The position numbers and the translations under genes are program-made. From contig NW_015622545.1 of NCBI RefSeq assembly GCF_000835495.1, forward strand, positions 4,046,042 through 4,110,041: a stretch of DNA of 64,000 bases, read 5' to 3'. Source of the stretch: Cladophialophora immunda. Taxonomy: Eukaryota > Ascomycota > Eurotiomycetes > Chaetothyriales > Herpotrichiellaceae. Shown one piece after another: positions 10,180 through 22,393 of this stretch. The notes beneath the pieces were generated by a model that saw nothing but the letters and a program-made list of their open reading frames with translations, searched no databases and was not told the origin of the DNA. The first letter of the stretch is position 1. The number at the start of each line of letters is the position of its first letter.

Positions 10180-13100
10180 TCAATTCGCCTTCATCTTGCC
10201 GTTTGCCACGAACCCGTTCCCTTCCCCTTTCAAGCCACTCCCACCCGACACACTGGCCCGTCTTCTCCGCTCCGACTTACAATTGACGTAGACGGCCCGC
10301 TCGATCGCCTTGAGGACCTCGTCGATCAAGATGACTGGGGCCGAAATCCACAGCACCGCCATCCACTCATCCCACCCCAGGGCCTCGATCGAGAAGACGC
10401 CCTGTAGAATGGGCGTGTACAGAATGGCAAAGTGGAGGAGCATCGAGAGACAGATCGCATAGATGAGTTTCATGTTTTTCCAGAGCGGGAGTTGAAGCAA
10501 ACTCTCCGACGAGCTGAGGGCATTCATGGCGTTGAACATCTCAATCACAACCAAGATGGACAGTGAAATAGTCGAAGCGGTGCGCGTCGGTGTCGATGAG
10601 GGAGAGAAAATGGCACAGCTGACATTCTCGAAGATAGCATTCGTTGGCGAACATTTATGGAAGCTTCGGAGTTGCGTGAAGCTGATTTGCGGGCCCGAAG
10701 GGTAAAACATGAACCACCACACATAGCCAAAGACAGTGGCGGCGCCCACATAGGTGCCGATGACCATGTATCGGAAGAATAGCCACCCAGAGACGAGGGG
10801 CTCGTCGCGTTTTCGCGGCGTCCGGCGCATCACGTCGTGGTCAGCCGGGTTGAATGAGAGCGCGGTGGCCGGGAGACCATCCGTGACCAGATTCACCCAG
10901 AGAAGTTGGACTGGGATCAACGCTTCCGGTAAGCCCAGGGCCGCGGTCAGAAAGATCGAGACTACTTCACCAATGTTGGACGAGATGAGATACCGGATGA
11001 ATTGCTGGGTGTTGCTGTAAATGGTGCGCCCTTCCTCAATGGCGAGTTCGATGGTGGCAAAATTGTCGTCCGCAAGCACCATGTCGGCGGCCAATTTCGC
11101 GACATCGGTGCCGGTGCCCATGGCCACTCCTATGTCAGACTTCTTCAGCGCCGGGGCGTCATTCACGCCGTCGCCTGTCATGGCTACCACTTCGCCCGCG
11201 TCCTGCAAGAGATCAACAAGTTTGGACTTATGCGTGGGCTCGACGCGGGAGAATAGAGATGCTGTCTTTGCAGCTTCGAGCTTTTCGCTTTCCGTGAGGG
11301 AGTCAAACTGGCGGCCGGTGAAACTCTTGCCGGTGAGATCTTCGTCTTGTTGGAATACGCCAATCTGTTTGCAGATGGTCTCGGCAGTGTTCTGGTTGTC
11401 ACCAGTGATGACAATCACTCGAATACCGGCCTCTCTGCACTTCATGATCGACTTGGCCACCTCTGGCCGAGGCGGGTCGAGCATCCCGACAAGCCCGATC
11501 AAGGTCATGTTCTGCTCCAACTCAGCATATGCTTTGTTGCTCTTTGCGGTATACAGTAGCTCGTTGCCACTAATGTTTTCCACGCTGGCCAGCGCAAGCA
11601 CGCGAAGGCCATGCCGTCCATATGCCACGAGCTCCTGAGCGAGGAGGGCCTGATGGCGCTTGTTAATGGGAACTTTCTTGCCGTTTGACCCCAGAATGAC
11701 ATGAGAGCAGCGTTCGATGATCGATTCAGGGGCACCCTTAACAAGAAGCTTTTGGGCCTGGCCAGTTCCAGCGAGGACAGACATACTTTTTCGATCTCTC
11801 GAGAACTCGTACATTGCGTGCAGAGGAAGTTTTTCCTCGTAGTACTTACTGGCGAAGTCTACTCGCTCAGCGCCGGCCAAACTGGCTCGAGTGGTGTTCC
11901 TCGCTGCGTCATCGGTGCCAATCTTCTCAACCAGGACACGGAGAGCTCCCTCAGTAGGTTCTCCAATGCTTGAATAGGTGTCGTTCTTCGCGTCATATGA
12001 CAAATGGGCCTCATTGCAGAGCGCCAGAACCTCTGACATTTGCTTTATGGTGTCCGAAGTTGCTGCGGGATTTTCAAGTTTCTTGCCATTGTGGATGAGG
12101 TCCCCGGTCGGGGCGAAGGTGGTTCCTGAGACTTCGATCTCCTCTAGATCATCTCCAGACTCGCTGAGATAGACGATCTTTGCAACACTCATCTGGTTGG
12201 TCGTGAGAGTACCAGTTTTGTCAGAGCATATCACACTGCAGCTACCCAGGGTCTCGACTGAGGGCAAACTCCTAACGATGGCGTTTTTCGCCGCCATTTT
12301 CCTCGTACCCAAGGCGAGACATGTTGTGATGACCACGGCGAGACCTTCTGGGATGGCAGCGACCCCCAAAGATACCGCGATTTTCAGGTAGTAGATGGCA
12401 CCCTTGGCCCAGCTTCCTCCGTGCGAGGGATCATTGAAATGCTGGATGTTAATCAGCCACACCAAAATACAGATTACTGTAATGACTTTGGCCAGAGTAT
12501 CGCCAAAATCGTTGAGCTTCTCCTTGAGGGGCGTGGGCTCCGAAATTTGCGAAGTAATGCTCTCGTGGATGTCGCCAATCGCTGTGGAACTACCTGTAAG
12601 AACGACAATGGCGGTAGCGTGTCCCGTCACCACTGTTGTGCCAGAGAAGAGCATGTTGACCTGATCTTGTTTGACAGCCTGCACATCGTCTATGGCTTTG
12701 CACTCCTTGCTCACACTCTCGCTTTCGCCTGTCAAAATGGCCTGGTCGACTGCGAAACTGTTGCTTTGGATGGACAACAATCGACAGTCGGCCGGTATCC
12801 GATCTCCAATGGCGACAGTAACAATGTCTCCTGGTACAAGCTCGTCTGCCTTGATCTTCTGGACGTGTCCATCCCGAATCACCTTTGCTTCGTTTGCGGA
12901 ATACTCTTGCAAGGCTGCGATGGCCTTTTCAGCACTGCTTTCTTGCGTCACACCCACGATCGCATTCAGAATGAGGATTGTCAGGATCTAGAGCCAGATT
13001 AGTCTCGAGCGGCTCGTGTTGTGATCCGGTTCAACCTACCACCACAGGGTCGACAAACGCAGTCCAGTCATCCGACTCTTCAAACAGGGCCAGGATAAAA

Positions 13101-13376
13101 GATATCGCAGCCGAGCCTAACAGTATGAGGACCAATTGATCTTTGAACTGTTCCAGAACGAGTTGCCATAAGGGTGTCGGAGGGTCTTCGGGGAGAGCTG
13201 TTGCGCTCGTTAGCATTCCATGCTTGATCTTCACGGCGGATTAACCAATTGCACTCACAGTTGCTTCCATATTGTTTTCGGGACTCTGCGACTTGCGCAG
13301 ACGACAGACCGGCTGCTTCGGTGACATGGAAGTGACTCAGCACCTCTGATGTTGAGCGCACATATGCTTGTTCCAT
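10180..13376 (-). CDS. SERCA-type (P2A) calcium-transporting ATPase
   Basis: Pumps Ca2+ from cytosol into the endoplasmic reticulum lumen at the cost of ATP. Three exons on the minus strand (13259-13376, 13040-13197, 10180-12987) give 1027 aa, the normal SERCA length. The N-terminal segment [20 protein letters not shown], the actuator LTGES motif, the M4 motif [10 protein letters not shown], the phosphorylation site [10 protein letters not shown] with Asp at about 348 (351 in animal SERCA), the hinge [11 protein letters not shown] and the M6 motif [12 protein letters not shown] are all present. These Ca2+-site segments separate it from the Pmr1 (P2C) and plasma-membrane (P2B) pumps. The C-terminus is short and basic, with no obvious KKxx retrieval signal. 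The two introns sit near the N-terminus, 61 and 52 bases long. Confidence 0.95.
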
Positions 13377-14391
13377 GTCGCGATGGTCGGAAAGTGAACG
13401 ACTATGAGGTGGAAAAGAAAAAGAGGTTGCTGTGAAACGACCTGGGGAGATCCATGCACCGCCAACCGTCTAGACAAAACTCACTGAATACCGCAGGTAA
13501 CAACGAGGGGTTGGAATCTATTTAACAGGTCTATGGCGAAAAGAGCGACTGTGGTAGTGACTGCGATAGAAAATCGATGCCCCACGTGGTGAACTGGACA
13601 CGGTGGACACAGTTTAATCATCGAAAATTCCAGACGCAGGCCAAAAGAACGCAGCCTAGGGCGAAAATACGAGCCCGTTTGGAGGCGTTTGGGGTACAGA
13701 GCCCAAGCAAGCAGTAATAGCGTCCATACAGCTTATCCAGAGTGGTTATTCAACAACTCGATTAGCCCTACATCACAACGGTAGGAACTACGTGAATTAG
13801 GCGAAGTTGCTGTGCCGACGACTTGCAAGGTTCGGAGGGACTACGGAGTACGGACCACACACAGGTAGAGGACCAGGTGAGAGTTGAACAGGAGGGCAGT
13901 GAGGCACGTGAAAGTCCGAGCACCTAGAGAAGAGTATAGAGTCCCGTGAGTACCTAGTTTGGCTCTCCGGGGCGTCGTTGCTCCCAGAAAAGAGAAGCTG
14001 CATAGGCAGGAGAGGCGCAGAGTGGTGAATCCTGAAACCTGTCACCCAGGGTTTCAGGCGCTGGCGTCAAACAAAATCAGTTGTTCGTCACCTCCCAGTG
14101 GCAGGCCTCAGTGGCCCTCAGTGGCCCTTGTGGCAGGCAGCACCCAGAGCGGTTAGTGCCAGCAGTGCCTGGGCGACTTAGTGATGCTCTAGCCCTTTAA
14201 GCATCAAACTGCCTTATGAGCCATCACTCACAAACCATCAATCTGCAACCCAGGCCCCGTTTCCCATCACCAGATATTCAACCCGTCCTTCGATCTTCCA
14301 TCCCCCATCTCCCAATCTCTTTCCTTGTCCTCATCTGCACAACCCATCGACCACTTCCTCCTCTCGTCATCAAGTCTCCCGATTCTTGACA
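13377..14391. promoter_or_regulatory. Divergent promoter region between Ca-ATPase and 14-3-3 genes
   Basis: About 1 kb between two divergent starts. It contains the palindrome-like TACGGAGTA at 13842-13850 and a GC-rich stretch with repeated CAGTGGCCCT-type units at 14101-14140. A pyrimidine-rich leader runs from about 14260 to the 14-3-3 ATG. No coding frame is convincing. Confidence 0.5.
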
Positions 14392-15547
14392 ATGGCCACC
14401 GACGTAAGTGCTGCTGCCCCCGCCTCCAGATTCAGTCTCAGCTGGCCTTCACTGTCCAACCTGAAGCCCCCGATCTTGTCATTGATAAGACGTTGTGCTG
14501 ACTTGAATGCGACTTGTAGCGCGAAAGGTATCACTGCCTGATTCCCCCCTCGAATCATCGATTCACTGATGTCCTTCTAGTAAAACATTTCTTGCGAGGC
14601 TCTGTGAGCAGGCTGAGCGCTACGATGAGATGGTCAGCTACATGAAAGAGGTGGCCAACGTACGTCGATACCCTTGGACAGATGACCGTGGACCGACCGG
14701 GCTGACTCGTGTTAGATGGGCGGCGAGTTGTCTGTTGACGAGAGAAATCTCCTCTCCGTTGCTTACAAGAACGTCGTCGGGACCCGACGTGCCTCCTGGC
14801 GCATCATTTCCTCCATTGAGCAAAAGGAGGAATCCAAAGGCTCCGACAAACACGTTGCCACCATTCGCGAGTACCGCCAGAAGATCGAGAGCGAGCTTGA
14901 GAAGGTCTGTCAAGATGTTCTCGACGTCCTCGACAAAGCCCTCATCCCAAAAGCCGAATCTGGAGAGTCCAAGGTCTTCTATCACAAGATGTACGTCATC
15001 CTTTGGCTCGGAGAATGCTCGAGCTGAAACTAACACGGTGAACAGGAAGGGAGACTACCACCGATACCTGGCTGAATTCGCTTCTGGGGAGAAGCGCAAG
15101 GTTGCGGCCACTGCCGCTCATGAGGCCTACAAGGTATGACAGTTATCCTTCAGAACACACAAGCAGTCCACTGACCCCCGCTTGCAGAATGCCACCGATG
15201 TAGCACAGACCGAACTCACCCCTACCCACCCCATCCGTCTTGGTCTTGCCCTCAACTTCAGCGTCTTCTACTACGAGATCCTCAACTCCCCCGACCGTGC
15301 CTGCCACCTTGCCAAGCAAGCCTTTGACGATGCCATTGCCGAGCTCGACTCGCTGTCCGAGGAGTCGTACCGCGACAGCACGCTTATCATGCAGTTGCTC
15401 CGAGACAACCTAACGCTGTGGACGTCGTCCGATGGTGGTGAAGGTGAAGCTGGCCCAGCCGGCGAAGCGCCCAAGGAAGACAAGCCCGCCGAGACCGGTG
15501 CCTCTGCTGAGCCTGCAGAAAAGACAGAGGCTGCTCCACCTTCCTAG
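14392..15547 (+). CDS. 14-3-3 protein
   Basis: Dimeric phosphoserine/phosphothreonine-binding adaptor in cytosol and nucleus. Six exons (14392-14403, 14520-14527, 14581-14659, 14716-14990, 15046-15133, 15188-15547) join in phase to 273 aa. The sequence follows the family almost without gaps: [39 protein letters not shown] with the phosphate-binding Lys and Arg, [17 protein letters not shown], and the C-terminal groove helix [19 protein letters not shown]. The tail after it is acidic and alanine/proline-rich, as in fungal members. The first coding exon holds only 4 codons, and the second is 8 bases (Arg-Glu and two thirds of Ser). Skipping the microexon would shift the frame, so it must be included for function. 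Filamentous fungi usually carry two paralogues; which one this is cannot be told here. Confidence 0.96.
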
Positions 15548-16648
15548 AGAGATTGCCAACTGGCGGCTGTGCATTCCTTTCCGCCTTTGGCAACTCTGGC
15601 TTACATCAACTCTCTACGATTTTTCGGGCAGGATTATTGCGCAAAATGGCAGCACTCGCACTGGCCTCTCTGTGACGAGCTCGGATTCTAGGTATTGCAC
15701 TGGAAGGCGCGTGCAGTGATTTGTTCAGGCGGGCCCAGATAAAGGCAGAGAGAGAGAGAGAACTACCAAGACTCCCAGATCCGGGCAGACTACCTACCCC
15801 AAACTATTCCCCCAACCATGTCGAATGCAATCCCCCCAGGCAATACTGATTTCTTCGTTTTATTGTCTCCTACGATACCACATAGCTTTTAGCTCAGGTG
15901 GATTGATGAATGGAGTTAGCAAGCGCGTCGCGGAAAGGTCCACAATCACACTTTGACATCTGCAACCGTCGTTTCTGGTCAGTGTCTCTTCGTCTCCTAT
16001 CTGCGTCTCCCGTTCATCGACTGCGTTCATTGCTCTGCCCTTCACATGTACGCAGCAGTCTCAGCCCACGCCAATCTCACGCAGGCAGACATGTGACCCT
16101 TACCTCATAGTTCCTTGGCATCGTGACAAAGGCCACCGAAGATTGATTTGATGGCGTCAAAAGTCATGACTTCATTTCCGCGTCCTGCCCTTTAGGACCT
16201 CAACATCACAGTGGTGACATCCCGTATTATGATGATGAACTTCCGATCGTCCTCTCTCGTAACGGAACATGCCTGACTTCACGCTTGGGCTCAGATTTTG
16301 GCCCTTAGCAAGTGTTACCCGCACATTACCCACGCCTCGTTGTTGCGTCATGCATCAATTGCTGTCGTTTACCACAACCACCTTTTTTTTGGCTTTGCAT
16401 TTTGAGATATTATAGTAGCAAAGCATCCTCGACCAAGTGGAATATCTTCAACCTACTTGAAACCCTGGTGACAGTGCTTTCTACAGGCTTTCTGCTCTTG
16501 ACTGTCTTTCTCGTGGAACTACTTACCTTACGAACAGCTCAGCCCTCTGCCTATTTCCTGAGACGCTCGAGAATTTTCCCAGCATAACAGGGAGGTAGTG
16601 AACAAGCGCCCACCCTCCTTCCAACCAAAGCTCCATTGATCGAACAGC
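15548..16648. other. Intergenic, no supported gene
   Basis: This follows the 14-3-3 stop and leads to a small membrane-protein gene. A short GA dinucleotide run is at about 15748-15763. Nothing else is recognisable. Confidence 0.5.
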
Positions 16649-17005
16649 ATGTCTCCTGGCCGACGTATAGCCCTCGGTGGCCTTGTCGTTGGCGCAGCAC
16701 TGTATTTCTGGCCGCAAGCCTCGCCAGGAGTCCCGGGAGCCCCGATCACCACCTTCAAAACTACTGGTGTGCGGAACATAGAGAAAGCTTATGCGAACGG
16801 CGGTGCTACATCCACACATACCAAGGCCTATGGCGGCACCGTCCAGGGACAAAAGGAAGATGCACCGATGAGGGAAGGCTCGGCCACCAACAACCCAAAG
16901 GGATATCAGCAAGAAGGAATCGGAGACGACCAGCGGCCGAACGGACTCTTGAAGCCTGAGAAGTGGTGGAACAAGACGATGTATGGCAGTGAGAAAGGCA
17001 AGTGA
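16649..17005 (+). CDS. Small conserved-looking membrane protein, unknown function
   Basis: Single exon of 118 aa with ATG at 16649. The first 25 residues are basic then hydrophobic (RRIALGGLVVGAALYFWP) and could be a membrane anchor or mitochondrial presequence-plus-anchor. The remainder is hydrophilic, rich in Gly, Lys and Asn, and ends with a WWNKTMYGSEKGK-type tail. No catalytic motif is seen. The intact start, strong N-terminal pattern and plausible composition support a real gene. A mitochondrial inner-membrane or ER location is only inferred. Confidence 0.6.
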   Translation: MSPGRRIALGGLVVGAALYFWPQASPGVPGAPITTFKTTGVRNIEKAYANGGATSTHTKAYGGTVQGQKEDAPMREGSATNNPKGYQQEGIGDDQRPNGLLKPEKWWNKTMYGSEKGK

Positions 17006-17702
17006 GGAGGGCAGATGGCCCCCTCTCGTGAAGATGGAGCATGATTTTACGGAGTCAGAGCCACAACAAGGGAAGGGATCAAAAGCAAAGCAAAGCATGC
17101 TCATCAGGAGTAATTCATCATTGACGGTGTTTGGCCGACACTGCAAATTGTTGTACATATGGACAGGGGCGAATCCCGACAGAGTCTATATAGACCATTC
17201 TTCACCAGTTCCGACCTTGACTCGATGGGCGGGATGGCCTCAAATCTAACCCCAAGCTGGCTCTGAAAGGTGCTGAGAGTAGAAAGCCTTGAGACTAATA
17301 TCGTGCTCACGGTGGGAAGGTATCGAGGTATGTAGGAATGGCTTTGTAGGCAGGGAGTGGATGTCCAATCGGAATAAATGAAGCCCACGCAACGGCTTTT
17401 GATTGTCCCTCGTCCCTGTTCTGCCGTTGCCCACGTCGAAAGTCCAGAATCGATGCGGGGAGCAGTCGCTTGCATTCCTCTTTGTGGCTTGCGCCGCGCA
17501 ATCTTCGCTGCGGTCTATCTTCAGAGCCATGTTGCCTTCGGCCATGAACGCCTTTGTTGATCAATCGACTCGACTGAAGCGTCGCACTCGTGGCATGAGT
17601 TCTATCTGCGATCGATCATGAGCCCTGCATCAAGATAGAACCAGCGAGCTCGCTCCACGCCGATTCAGCTGCTCCACCAACGTCAGCGCCCTTAGCTAAG
17701 CA
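17006..17702. other. Intergenic, no supported gene
   Basis: Short frames on both strands have no conserved features. The stretch probably holds the 3' end of the small membrane-protein gene and the promoter of the MFS transporter. Confidence 0.5.
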
Positions 17703-19570
17703 ATGCCTCTGGGGATTCTTGAGCCAAACGTCGAGCACGTCCCGGGAACGGTGTATGTGTATGAGACAGAACAGCGACATGCCGAGCTCTTGGAGACTGC
17801 TCAGCATCTGAAGAAGGACAGTACGGGGCGAGTCATCCTTGTCCCCCAGCCCTCGGATGACCCAAATGACCCGTTGGTGCGTGTTTCTCTCGTGAAGCAC
17901 TCCAAGAGCATCGAAACTAACTGGCGCCCCAGAATTGGCCTATTGGGCAACGCGACCTGATTCTTGGAATCCTGTGCTTTGTCTCTTGCCTTGCCACGAC
18001 AGCCTCTCCTCTCCTAGCCGCAGACTCAACAACTCTCGCAATCGTCTTCAAGATAACCTTCCAAGATGCTGCCCTTCTCACAGCCTACCATCTCTGCGGC
18101 GTTTGTGTGGCGGGATGGCTGTTCGTCGCATCCGCAAGAGTCTGGGGCAAGAGGCACCTTTTTCTCATTGGAGCGTTGCTCATGGTCGCAAGCTCTGCCT
18201 GGGGAGGTTCTACACATATCGGTCACAACTATGCCAGTCTCTTGTGGAGTCGTGTCTTCCAAGGAGTCGCGCTGGCGCCTTTCGAAGCCCTAGTCAACGC
18301 CTGTGTCGGAGATCTATACTACGTCCATGAGCGTGGAGTTCGAATGGCGATCACAAATACATGTCTTTTTGGAGGAGCCTTTTTGACACCAGTATTCGTG
18401 GGCATGATCACTGCTCATATGGGCTGGCAATGGAGTGTAAGTTTACGTCGGTCTCGTCTCTGTGTTGGGCCGGATGTAGTTGGTGGTTATGCCATAATGC
18501 GCAGATTCACCAGTCCTGCGTCCTGAGCAAAATCACAATCGTTGGGACTTGCTATGTCTATCTGAAAGATGTGCTAACCTAGAATCACACAGTTCTTTTT
18601 CCTTTCCATCTTCATGGCCTTGGGGTTCTTCCTCGTATTCTTCTTCGTGCCTGAGACGGCTTATCGAAGAGCACATTCTCTCAACCTTGATCTTCTCGCC
18701 GAAGAGGACTCGTCGAAAGAAACGATCGGGAGGCCAGAGATGTCAACTACGAAAGATGCGGAAGAAAAGCCTTTGCACTCTTCAGCAGTTGTCGAACCAC
18801 CTCCACCAAGAAATTCCTACTGGCAACGATTAATGCCATTCAACGGTCGGAAAACCGATGAGTCCTTCTTCAAGCTCCTCTTTCGACCATTCCCACTGTT
18901 CCTGCATCCTGCGGTCCTGTGGGCTTGTTTGATTCAAGGTGTGATTATTGGCTGGACTGTCATGGTCGGAGTTATACTCTCTCTCATCTTCCTGGGCCCG
19001 CCTCTCTTCTTTAATGAAGAGAGGGCCGGGAAGATGTACACCAGTGCGTTCATTGGCAGCATTATCGGGCTGCTCGGTGCCGGTTTGTACAGCGAGTTCA
19101 CGACGCGATTCATGATCAGACTCAACAGGGGCAAGTACGAACCCGAGTTCCGCATTCTGCTCGTCATACCGACGCTTGTGTTCTCCTGCATCGGTCTATA
19201 CGGCTTTGGTATAACGGCGAACAACGTGGCTCGCTACGGCTGGATCGTCCCCGAGGTATTCCTCGCTTTCATTATAATCAGCATGGTTATGGGATCCATC
19301 GCCTCGGCCCAATACCTCCTTGACGCGCACCGCGACATCGCAGTCGAGGCATTCACGAACCTCATCATCTTCAAGAACATCTTCTCCTTCATACTGGCAT
19401 ACCATGCCTTTAATTGGGTATTCGCGATTCGCATCAACCATTTATTTATTATATTCGGCAGCATCGAGATTGCTATCTGTGTGCTCAGTGTGCCCATGTA
19501 CATCTTTGGGAAGAAGAACCGAGAATTCTTCCACCGGCACGATCTATTGGAGATGACGAAGCTCCGATGA
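17703..19570 (+). CDS. Major facilitator superfamily transporter (DHA1-like)
   Basis: Proton-driven solute transporter of the plasma or vacuolar membrane. Three exons (17703-17876, 17933-18436, 18593-19570) give 551 aa. About 12 hydrophobic segments are visible in two halves split by a charged loop (about residues 245-300). Signature features include NWPIGQRDLILG before helix 1, WSRVFQGVALAPFEALVNA in the helix 4-5 region and the FFFVPETAYRR end of the first half. The NWP-x-x-x-R-D start resembles fungal Hol1-like drug/H+ or polyamine/cation transporters. The substrate cannot be read from sequence. The second intron is 156 bases, about twice the local norm, with a GTGCTAACC branch site. Confidence 0.88.
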
Positions 19571-20235
19571 CATGATCGCTTTAGGGCCATATAGAAGATA
19601 TAGTTAACCTTGTATGATTCAGCTGGATGCCCCGTCTGTGCCGTTTGCCAGATTTTCCTTATGTCAGAGAAAGGGATGAGGGTCTCCGCCTCCACTTTTC
19701 GCTTCCACAGACCTTGTAGATGTCAGGGGCATTTTTGCTGAGATTTGGCGGTCCCCAAAAAGGGAAAGAAGATCTCCCCACGCAGCGGCAAAATGGGCAG
19801 AGGATGACGAGTCGAGTGCAGTCTCTCCTTGTTCCTTTGCCACGGGCAGTTGAGGATCGAATTCCCACTGGGCGACGATAATGATGCAATTCCCAGAGGC
19901 GCGAATCACTTTGAAGCGCGTCGCTATCATTTGAAACGAGCTTGGTTCGCGTGGCGCTGAGTTCCGCCCGCATTCGGAAATTAAGAGGTTGGTGCTCGGG
20001 TCGAGCGGCGACGATCTCAGGAGAAACACGTCTTCACCACGGTTTTCTGTGACGGGCCGCCGAATTTTGAACAAGACTGCCTTCGAGGTTGTCCAGAGAA
20101 TCGACTTGTGCGACCAAGAGCATGGACAGTGGATGCGACTGTTGAGGATTTTCAAAACCCAAACATTAACATCGAGATGCCGGGGGATAGAAGCGGGAAA
20201 CGTCACCACAAGAATCGAACAGCGACGTCGCCATC
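19571..20235. other. Intergenic, no supported gene
   Basis: A 181-codon frame on the minus strand at 19664-20209 has no conserved-looking segment and is read as chance. The region holds the HET gene promoter. Confidence 0.5.
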
Positions 20236-22393
20236 ATGTCAGAATTAACGCCCAGCACGCTCTGCACCGCGTGTCAGTCCATCTTTGAACCAAATACGCA
20301 GAAGTCAGAGGAAACAGGGGAGATCCCGCATCATGGCCTGGAAGAACTCGCATCTCGGGCTAGCAGCTGCCATCTATGTTTGACCGTGTTCATGTCCATC
20401 GACCCAGACGCCTATAGAAATTTTCGGAATCGAGGACTAGCCATCGACTCGGTGGGATTCGCCTGGATATCGCCCATTGCGAGAGACCAAGCGAGGCTGA
20501 AGTTTCGATATGTGAAGCCTACGAAGTCTGAGGCGGACAAGGAGAACCGCGGACCTACTCCGAGCAGTAGTGGCTCGAAGGCGAGTCTGTCACTGAATTG
20601 GGACGAGACGGCGGGGTTAGTGGTTGAGTTGATTTTGATGCATCCTCGATGTAGGTACTCCTTTGAGCTCTTGTCGGCCTCTGGTTCGAGATTCGATACG
20701 GGGCCCTCAAACAGGCTGCTAACTTGCTGGTGTCTCAGTTGCCGTTGAACCCGGAGTTCGAACCATCGACCCCAGATCCGTGAGTACAGCGTCGATAGAA
20801 AGTCTCGATCTCGCCAAACAGTGGATCCAGGACTGTTCCTTCAACCACATGAAATGTTCCGTGACGTCGGCCGCCGACGCGACTTGGAAGCCTACACATC
20901 TGCTGGACGTTTCAATCCGAGGTCCCAAGGGCACTCACGGAGTGAAACTGGTGGATGGCATGTTCGTGGATCCCCTGAGCGAGTACGTCACGCTCTCCCA
21001 CTGTTGGGGGAAATCCAAGACGATCCGTCTGCACAAAGGGACGCTCGCAGCCTTGAGGCAGGGCGTCAGCGTGGCGAATCTTCCAAAGACATTTGCCGAA
21101 GCCGCTCTTGTGACGGACAGGCTAGGTTTTCGATACCTGTGGATCGATGCGCTGTGTATTCGGCACGATAGCGAAACAGATGTGTTGGCAGAGGTGGGAC
21201 AGATGCACCGTGTCTATTCCGAGGCGACGCTCAACATAGCCGCCACATCCTCGAGGGACGACGCGAGCGGATTGATCTACAGTCGCAACGTTTCGGCATT
21301 ACAGCCTTGCATTGTCCCCGTCCCCTTCGGCTTGGGGATCGACGAAGGCATGTACAAAATACTGCGCTCCACCTTGTGGCACGATCTGGTTGACTCGTCA
21401 CCCCTCAACAAGCGAGCTTGGGCTTTCCAAGAACGCTGCCTTGCGAAGCGCACATTACACTTTACTCGCAATGAACTCTTCTGGGAATGTCAGCAGATGT
21501 GTTGTTCAGAGGTGTTTCCCAAGGGCCTTCCCGCCACCATGGGCCCGCCTTCATCTCAGGAGAGTGTGGAATTCTTCAGCAAAAAGATTCATCACCAGCG
21601 CCACGGCAATTGGCATCAGCTGGTGAAGATGTATTCCCCCAAGAAGTTGACGTACTCGAGCGACAAGCTGTTGGCCATCCAGGGGTTGGCGAAGCAGTAC
21701 ATGGCAAAGAACAGACTACATACCGACGATTACCTGGTTGGCCTATGGAAGCCGCAACTACCGCATGCGTTGCTCTGGCGAGTAGAGGGCGGGAGGAGGC
21801 CAACGAAATACCGGGCCCCAACATGGACCTGGGCCTCGATCGACGGCGAAGTCAAATACCCCGAACCGGCGTCCTCGGCCCGGGAGACTTGCATTGAGAT
21901 CATTGAGCTTGATATGCAGTACAATCCCTCGGGCGACAATTTCGGCTTCGTCACGAGCGGCAAAATGCAGGTCCGAGGATTCATGGCAAGAGGGCTGCTG
22001 AGACGAACGCGTGATTATTGGGGTTCTACGCCCTGCGTGATCCAATGTACCAAAGCCCAAGTTGAACTTGAGAAAGCAGCCTTCGACGACCGCCTCCCGA
22101 AACTCTCCGAGGCGGGCAGTGGGATGCTCTGTGAAATGCTCGAGATCTACCTCTTACCCGTCATCGACGTGGTGGACCGGGTGGAGGGATTGCTCCTGTG
22201 CGCGACGATGAAAAAGGGCGAATTCAGGAGGATCGGGGCCTTTGACGTGAGTCGTTATGACCAGGCCAATTGGGACCGGTTCCGCAGCGTCATGAAAGGC
22301 GAGGCCGAGATGAACAATTACGTGGAGAGACTGGACCATATGAACGGGTATTGGTTTGCGAGTGACTATACTTATACGATTAATATCATCTGA
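20236..22393 (+). CDS. HET-domain protein (heterokaryon incompatibility family)
   Basis: Two exons (20236-20650, 20739-22393) give 689 aa. The HET domain spans about residues 219-370 and shows all three conserved blocks: YVTLSHCWG, then LPKTFAEAALVTDRLGFRYLWIDALCI, then EVGQMHRVYSEATLNIAATS. Downstream, LNKRAWAFQERCLAKRTLHF and the APTWTWASIDG segment are typical of the long Tol-like class. The N-terminus has two Cys-x2-Cys pairs (CTACQ and CHLCL), common in this class and possibly metal-binding. Related proteins trigger programmed cell death on non-self recognition. A role here in vegetative incompatibility is inferred from the family; no partner gene is adjacent. Confidence 0.92.
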
